Below are positions 59,440 through 64,000 of a stretch of DNA of 64,000 bases, piece after piece. The DNA lies in contig NZ_JONW01000005.1 in NCBI RefSeq assembly GCF_000712075.1, positions 439,001 through 503,000 on the forward strand. The letters are read 5' to 3'. The translations under genes and the position numbers were made by a program. Origin of the DNA: Caulobacter sp. UNC358MFTsu5.1. GTDB taxonomy: Bacteria > Pseudomonadota > Alphaproteobacteria > Caulobacterales > Caulobacteraceae. The number at the start of each line of letters is the position of its first letter. Position 1 is the first letter of the stretch. Under the pieces are notes generated by a model, which did no database searches, was not told where the DNA came from, and worked only from the letters and a program-made list of their open reading frames with translations.

Positions 59440-60800
59440 GACGGAGTCCTCCTGTTTGGCTTAAGACTTTCGGACGACGCGCCCCCCGGCCTGGAGCCGT
59501 CCACGTCCAGGTCCACGATCTCGATCGGCGGCATGCGCCAGGCGCCGGACAGGGCCTCGCCGCGGGGCGCGTAGAGCCGCATGATCAGGCACATCTCGCC
59601 GTGCGGGGCGGACAGCCAGTTGCCCAGGTCGCCCGGGGCGGGCGGCAGGTCGTGGATGATCAGGCTCAGCGCGCCGTCGTCGTCGGGGCTGAGGTCGTTG
59701 CGGTCGCCGATCCCGTGCCGCTTGTCCCCCGAGGCGGTCGGGCGGGTGTGCAGTCGCCAGAACCCGCGCACCGGCGGCAGGCCGTCGGGCGGGAAGCGCA
59801 GGCGCGAGCTGCGGTCGCCGCGCAGCGGACGGCCGTGGCCGTCGTGCTCGCAGACCAGGGTCAGCAGTTCCTCGCGGGCGGGGGCGCCGAGGCTGGAATA
59901 GGCGCGGCCGGCCTGGGCCAGGGACGCGCCGGACTCGTCGTGCTGCGGCACGGCCACCGCGTGCCAGCCGATGCCCCGGCTCTCCGAGATCGCGGCCGTC
60001 GCGGCCCGGATCGCGGCCAGGCCGTCGGCGAAGCCCAGCTCCAGGGCCTCGGCCAAGTCCGGCGACCAGCTGGAAACCGGCGGCGGTCCGTCCAGGTCGC
60101 GGCGGAACTGGTCGATCAGGGGTCGCACCGACCGCTCGAAGCCGATCGGGGCGCGGTCCAGCACCGAGTCCAGGCGATGGAAGAACACGGCCGGCCCCAG
60201 CTCGATCACCTGCCGAAGGCTGGAGACGGCCGGCGGCTCCAGGCTGGTGACGTGGTCGGTGCGATGCTCGGCCCGCCGCCCCAGCGAGCTGACGTGCTGG
60301 TTCCGGGAGACGGCCTCGGCCTCGGGGCGGTCCAGCGGCGAATGGGCGTGGATGCGGCTGACCGCCCAGCAGGCGTCGCTGGGCGCGCGGCGGGCCAGGT
60401 GGGTGTGCGGGACCTCGCCGCTCCAGCGCGGGCCGACCACCGCGACGTCCACGCCGTCGTCGTTGTCCGTGCGGGTCCCCAGGCTGGCGAACGGCTCGCC
60501 GGCGGTGTCGATCAGGGTGAGGTCGAAATGCCGCCCGTGGGTGTGCGGCAGGTGCAGCACCACGGGGCCGTCGGTCAGGTCGATCCAGGCGCTGGCGATG
60601 ACGATGCGGGGGTCGTCCTCCAGCAGCCCCGGCGCCAGGTCCGCGCCGTCGGGCGGCAGCAGGTGGAACTGCTGCAGCGCGACGGGATGGACCCGCCGCA
60701 CCGCGTCGACCAGGAACAGAGGGAAGCACAGCGAAAACACGTTGGCCGCGATCGCGCGGGTGGTGTTCTGGCCTCGCGGCTTGAAAATCTGCTTGGTCAC
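59436..60800 (-). CDS. DUF1254/DUF1214-like protein
   Basis: 454 aa from GTG 60800, chosen because GGAGG lies 6 nt ahead; a GTG at 60815 is an alternative. NTTRAIAANVFSLCFPLFLV, HLLPPDGADLAPGLLEDDPR and VLHLPHTHGRHFDLTLIDTA suit the DUF1254 domain. A C-terminal DUF1214 part contains RGFWRLHTRPTASGDKR and LGNWLSAPHGEMCLIMRLYA. The family is widespread and functionally unknown. There is no clear signal peptide, which is unusual because many relatives are exported. It opens the operon with DUF2092 and the GDR-repeat protein, behind the NarL-type regulator on the same strand. Confidence 0.85.
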   Translation of the reverse strand: MTKQIFKPRGQNTTRAIAANVFSLCFPLFLVDAVRRVHPVALQQFHLLPPDGADLAPGLLEDDPRIVIASAWIDLTDGPVVLHLPHTHGRHFDLTLIDTAGEPFASLGTRTDNDDGVDVAVVGPRWSGEVPHTHLARRAPSDACWAVSRIHAHSPLDRPEAEAVSRNQHVSSLGRRAEHRTDHVTSLEPPAVSSLRQVIELGPAVFFHRLDSVLDRAPIGFERSVRPLIDQFRRDLDGPPPVSSWSPDLAEALELGFADGLAAIRAATAAISESRGIGWHAVAVPQHDESGASLAQAGRAYSSLGAPAREELLTLVCEHDGHGRPLRGDRSSRLRFPPDGLPPVRGFWRLHTRPTASGDKRHGIGDRNDLSPDDDGALSLIIHDLPPAPGDLGNWLSAPHGEMCLIMRLYAPRGEALSGAWRMPPIEIVDLDVDGSRPGGASSESLKPNRRTPS

Positions 60801-60884
60801 CGATCGCCTCCGCACACGCGAAGTGTTTCGAGATCACGGCGAGGGGGGTATCAGGCCGAACCCGGAGGCGACCCTGGCGCCGAC

Positions 60885-61520
60885 CTAGGCCTGGATCATT
60901 TTGTGCTTTATCGCGAAGCGGACGAACGCCGCCGCGGTCCGCACCCCGGCCTTGCGCATGCCCGCCGCCCGATGGCTCTCCACGGTCTTGATGCTGATCT
61001 TCAACTGGCGGGCGATCTCCTTGTTGACCTTGCCCTCGGCGATCAGCTGGGCGACCTCCAGCTCGCGGGTGGTGAAGCTCTCCAGCCGCGATTTCTTGCG
61101 TTCGTTCAGCGCGGCGTAGAGCAGCAGCTCCGAGACCGGCGACGAGAAGTACAGGCGGTTGACGTGCAGGGCCGAGATCGCGCCCTCCAGGTTGGTCCCG
61201 GTGTCGGACTTCAGGACATAGCCCCGCGCCCCCGCCGCCAGGGCGCTGCTGACCGTCTCGTCGTCGTCGTGCATCGTGAACAGCAGGACGCGGATCTTGG
61301 GGCACTCCTTCTGCAGGAGGCGCGTCAGGGCCACCCCGTTCAGGATCGGCAGCGACACGTCGAGGATGGCCACATCGGGTTTTTCCTGGAGGGCCAGTTC
61401 CAGGGCCTGCTGGCCGTCGGAGGCCTCGGCGCAGACCATCCAGCCGGGATGGTCCTCGATGACGTTTCGAACACCTCGACGGACCAGCTCGTGGTCGTCG
61501 GCAATCAGAATACGCAGCAT
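60885..61520 (-). CDS. NarL/FixJ-family response regulator
   Basis: 211 aa from ATG 61520 (MLRILIADDHELVRRGV). The receiver has the acidic pair (ADDHE), phosphoacceptor D54 (AILDVSLPI) and Lys in GYVLKSDTG. The LuxR-type helix-turn-helix is clear (SFTTRELEVAQLIAEGKVNK, then ISIKTVESHRAAGMRKAG). It probably pairs with the HisKA_3 kinase at 55485-56849 and drives the DUF1254 operon located 84 bp downstream on the same strand. Confidence 0.94.
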   Translation of the reverse strand: MLRILIADDHELVRRGVRNVIEDHPGWMVCAEASDGQQALELALQEKPDVAILDVSLPILNGVALTRLLQKECPKIRVLLFTMHDDDETVSSALAAGARGYVLKSDTGTNLEGAISALHVNRLYFSSPVSELLLYAALNERKKSRLESFTTRELEVAQLIAEGKVNKEIARQLKISIKTVESHRAAGMRKAGVRTAAAFVRFAIKHKMIQA

Positions 61521-61866
61521 CCTCGCCCCTCCCTGTGGACAAGCGCCGCGCTCGACCGAAGCCGCGCGCGACCGCCGGCAGGACAGGGGGACAGGCCCGC
61601 TCACGCGGTCGCCTTCGCGAAACCTCGCCCCTCAACGCCCCTCAACACCAACGCGGACCATGACGAGGGTTTCTCCGGATCGATCGTCCCTTCGACGAAG
61701 GGACTCCCCCCGCACGAACAGCGCCCAACCGTTCGTTTCAATGCTGAAACAGACACCCAAAGGTGGTGGAGCGCCATCCGCATAAACCTCCAGCGTCTCT
61801 CAGGTGTTCACCCAAGGGGCATCTAGGTCCCCGCGGCGCATGATGGGGCGAAATCGGAGGCTCCCC
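61521..61866. other. Divergent intergenic region with short palindromes
   Basis: 346 bp without a gene. GTCCCTTCGACGAAGGGAC (61686-61704) and GTTTCA-ATGC-TGAAAC (61736-61751) are perfect palindromes, plausible regulatory sites for the response regulator gene or the small exported protein. Confidence 0.45.
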
Positions 61867-62253
61867 GTGCCATCGACCGCCCTGCTCGTCCCCCTGCTGG
61901 CCCTTGCCCTCGCCGACCCTCCGACGAGCGACGCCTTGATCCTGCGATGCCGGATCGACAGCGCGACCCAGACCACGCGGACCTTCCGCGTCGCGCCCCG
62001 GCTGCTGCAGGAATGGAAGCCGGCCGAGAAGCGGTTCGGACCCAATCTGTGCGAGGTCTTCAGCTGCACGGCGGATCGCGCCAAGCTCGAGGGCGTCATC
62101 GCCTCGGCCTCGCTGATCCTGACGCTCAGCGTCGACCGGGCCAGCGGGCGGGGATCGTGGAAGACGGTCGGCGCCTCGGGCCTGAAGCAGACCACCGGCC
62201 CCTGCGCCGTGGAGCGCGAGAAGCCGGCGCCGAAGCCCGCCGGCGCGCCCTAG
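61867..62253 (+). CDS. Small exported protein of unknown function
   Basis: 128 aa from GTG 61867, chosen because GGAGG lies 7 nt ahead and the product then begins with a signal peptide (MPSTALLVPLLALALADPPT). Upstream in-frame starts give an implausible basic leader. The mature part has three Cys (LRCRIDS, NLCEVFSCTAD) plus one near the end (GPCAVER), suggesting disulfides. The C-terminus is Pro/Ala-rich. No family is recognised. It converges on pflA, overlapping by 4 bp. Confidence 0.65.
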   Translation: MPSTALLVPLLALALADPPTSDALILRCRIDSATQTTRTFRVAPRLLQEWKPAEKRFGPNLCEVFSCTADRAKLEGVIASASLILTLSVDRASGRGSWKTVGASGLKQTTGPCAVEREKPAPKPAGAP

Positions 62254-63098
62254 CAGGCGTCGAGCCCCGCCGCCCGGAAGACGCCGATCGCCGCCGCGAC
62301 CTGCTGGGCCGACGGCGGCTGCGTGGCCTCCAGGTCGTAGTCCAATCCCAGCCGGGCCCACTTGAAGGCCCCCATCTGGTGGAAGGGCAGCACCTCGACC
62401 CGCTGGACCACGCCCAGGCCGGCGGCGTAGTCGGCCAGGGCGGCCATCTCGCCGGGGACGTCGGTCAGGCCCGGGACCAGCACGAACCGCAGCCACATCG
62501 GGCGCTTCAGGCGGGCCAGGCGCTCGCCGAAGGCGATGACGCGGGCATTGTCGACCACGCCGGTGACCCGCTCGTGCTGCGCCGGCGTGAAGCCCTTCAT
62601 GTCCAGGATCACCAGGTCGATGTTCGACAGCTCCTCGTCCGACAGGCGTTCGGCGTAGAACCCATTGGTCTCGATCGCCGTGTGCACGCGCATGGCCTTG
62701 GCCGCGGCGAACAGGCGGGCGACGAAGCGGGCCTGCATCAGGGGTTCGCCCCCCGACAGGGTCAGCCCCCCGCCCATCACCTTCAGGCCGTTGGCGTAGG
62801 TCCGCAGTTCCTCCACGGCCCGCTCGAACGGCACGGGCAGGCCGTTGGTCAGCGTCCAGGTGTCGGGGTTGTGGCAGAAGCGGCAGCGGAACATGCAGCC
62901 CGCCAGCCAGGCCACCAGCCGGATCCCCGGCCCGTCCACCGCCGAGCCGGTGGTGAACGAGTGCAGAAAGCCGATCTCGCCCGTGGCCAGGCCCGTGCGG
63001 ATGTTCATCTCCGGCACCTGCCGGCTGAGCCCGACCCGCAGCTCGAACTCGTTGGCGGCCTCCAGGGCCGGCGCCTTGTCCTGGCCCGCCTCCGCCAC
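62250..63098 (-). CDS. pflA: Pyruvate formate-lyase activating enzyme
   Basis: 282 aa if read from GTG 63098, one base after the pflB stop; an ATG at 63008 gives a more standard 252-aa protein (MNIRTGLATG). The radical SAM cluster motif is CMFRCRFC, within LVAWLAGCMFRCRFCHNPDT. GFLHSFTTGSAVDGPGIR and GGGLTLSGGEPLMQ are family hallmarks. It uses SAM and a [4Fe-4S] cluster to make the glycyl radical on PflB. Its place directly after pflB fits this role. Both proteins act without oxygen, so the host should have fermentative or microaerobic capacity. Confidence 0.95.
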   Translation of the reverse strand: MAEAGQDKAPALEAANEFELRVGLSRQVPEMNIRTGLATGEIGFLHSFTTGSAVDGPGIRLVAWLAGCMFRCRFCHNPDTWTLTNGLPVPFERAVEELRTYANGLKVMGGGLTLSGGEPLMQARFVARLFAAAKAMRVHTAIETNGFYAERLSDEELSNIDLVILDMKGFTPAQHERVTGVVDNARVIAFGERLARLKRPMWLRFVLVPGLTDVPGEMAALADYAAGLGVVQRVEVLPFHQMGAFKWARLGLDYDLEATQPPSAQQVAAAIGVFRAAGLDAC

Positions 63099-63099
63099 G

Positions 63100-64000
63100 T
63101 CAGCCGCCGTGGAAGGTGCGGTTGATGACGTCCAGCTGCTGCTCGCGCGTCAGCCGCACGAAGTTCACCGCGTAGCCCGACACCCGGATGGTCAGCGACG
63201 GGTAGTTCTCCGGATGCTCCATGGCGTCCAGCAGGGTGTCGCGGTTCAGGACGTTGATGTTCATGTGGTAGCCGGTCGAGCCGAAGAAGGCGTCGAGGAT
63301 CCCGGTCAGGTTGGTGATCCGGTCCTCCGCCGTCCGCCCCAGCCCGCTGGGCACCAGGGTGGTGGTCAGCGAGATGCCGTCCTCGGCGTCGCGATAGGGG
63401 ATCTTGGCCACCGAGGCGGCCGAGGCGTGGATGCCGTGGGTGTCGCGGCCGTGCATCGGGTTGGCCCCCGGCGCGAACGGATCGCCCTTGCGCCGCCCGT
63501 CCGGCGTGTTGCCGGTGTTGCGGCCGTAGACCACGTTCGAGGTGATGGTCAGCACCGACTGGGTGTGCCGCGCGTGGCGGTAGGTCGGGTACTTGCGCAG
63601 CTTCTCCATGAAGGTGCTGACCAGCCACGAGGCCAGGTGGTCGACGCGATTGTCGTTGTTGCCGAACACCGGGAACGCGCCGTCGATCAGGTAGTCGACG
63701 ATCAGGCCGGTCTCGTCGCGGACGACCTTCACCTTGGCGTACTTGATGGCCGACAGGCTGTCGGCCACCACCGACATGCCGGCGATGCCGAACGCCATGG
63801 TCCGGAACGGCGCGTAGTCGTGCAGCGCCATCTCGATCCGCTCGTAGGCGTACTTGTCGTGCATGTAGTGGATGACGTTCATGGCGCTGACATAGGTCCC
63901 GGCCAGCCAGTCCATCATCCGCTCGTAGCGGATCAGCACGTCCTCGAAGTCCAGGTCGTCGCCCTGGACCGGTTCGAACGGCGGGGCGATCTGCTCGCCG
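63100..64000 (-). CDS. pflB: Formate C-acetyltransferase (pyruvate formate-lyase), C-terminal part
   Basis: The last ~300 codons; the gene continues past the end of the window. The reading frame is open to base 64000 ([20 protein letters not shown]). The glycyl radical motif RVSGYAVNF lies near the C-terminus, preceded by [40 protein letters not shown] and [20 protein letters not shown] match true pyruvate formate-lyases and not the diol dehydratase branch. The enzyme converts pyruvate and CoA to acetyl-CoA and formate anaerobically. The active-site Cys pair is outside the window. pflA follows one base after the stop. Confidence 0.95.
   Translation of the reverse strand, partial: GEQIAPPFEPVQGDDLDFEDVLIRYERMMDWLAGTYVSAMNVIHYMHDKYAYERIEMALHDYAPFRTMAFGIAGMSVVADSLSAIKYAKVKVVRDETGLIVDYLIDGAFPVFGNNDNRVDHLASWLVSTFMEKLRKYPTYRHARHTQSVLTITSNVVYGRNTGNTPDGRRKGDPFAPGANPMHGRDTHGIHASAASVAKIPYRDAEDGISLTTTLVPSGLGRTAEDRITNLTGILDAFFGSTGYHMNINVLNRDTLLDAMEHPENYPSLTIRVSGYAVNFVRLTREQQLDVINRTFHGG

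Overview
The window is GC-rich, densely packed and looks like the chromosome of an alphaproteobacterium of the Caulobacteraceae (Caulobacter/Phenylobacterium type). The signs are large TonB-dependent receptors (TBDRs) linked to flavin halogenase-like, JmjC/cupin and SapC genes, many outer-membrane barrels, Tat-exported enzymes and short GTCATCCCGG-type repeats at gene ends. The genus is inferred, not proven. I found no tRNA, rRNA, CRISPR array, insertion sequence or prophage.

Layout. 1-14.4 kb is a sugar-uptake locus: the end of a GH2 beta-galactosidase, a GH97 glycosidase, a minus-strand run TBDR > tryptophan halogenase > degenerate halogenase paralog > JmjC > DUF6445, a sugar MFS permease and a divergent LacI regulator. 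14.6-18.3 kb holds two cytoplasmic-looking proteases (S41 and S8), the second with Thr at the nucleophile position. 18.3-22.4 kb is a divergent pair, an SGNH esterase and a PL26-like rhamnogalacturonan lyase. 22.6-26.6 kb has an autotransporter with Asp-rich calcium-type segments and an adjacent atypical response regulator. 26.6-31.1 kb has a YcxB-like protein, a MarR-GNAT fusion with twin operators, and an OmpR-type two-component pair.

31.2-46.9 kb is a second sugar locus: a frameshifted multicopper oxidase, halogenase, JmjC, SapC and TBDR on the minus strand, divergent from a GH9 glucanase, then a type B carboxylesterase, a CE4-like deacetylase and a small barrel protein. Palindromes of the GTTAnCGnTAAC type lie before TBDR1, between TBDR2 and GH9, and before the deacetylase, suggesting shared LacI-family control. 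47-52.8 kb has an OmpA-like lipoprotein and a compact operon of porin, Tat-exported glutaminase, porin and amidohydrolase. 53-61.5 kb has an OprP-like porin with a probable N-terminal frameshift, a DUF3313 protein, and a split NarL-type kinase/regulator pair flanking a DUF1254-DUF2092-Gly/Arg-rich operon. 62.2-64 kb ends in pflA and the 3' part of pflB.

Together the genes describe a scavenger of plant-type polysaccharides. Secreted GH2, GH9, GH97, PL26 and esterases cut polymers, TBDRs and porins take up products, an MFS permease crosses the inner membrane, and LacI-type repressors sense sugars. The least explained parts are the two paralogous TBDR-halogenase-oxygenase modules and the S41/S8 protease pair.
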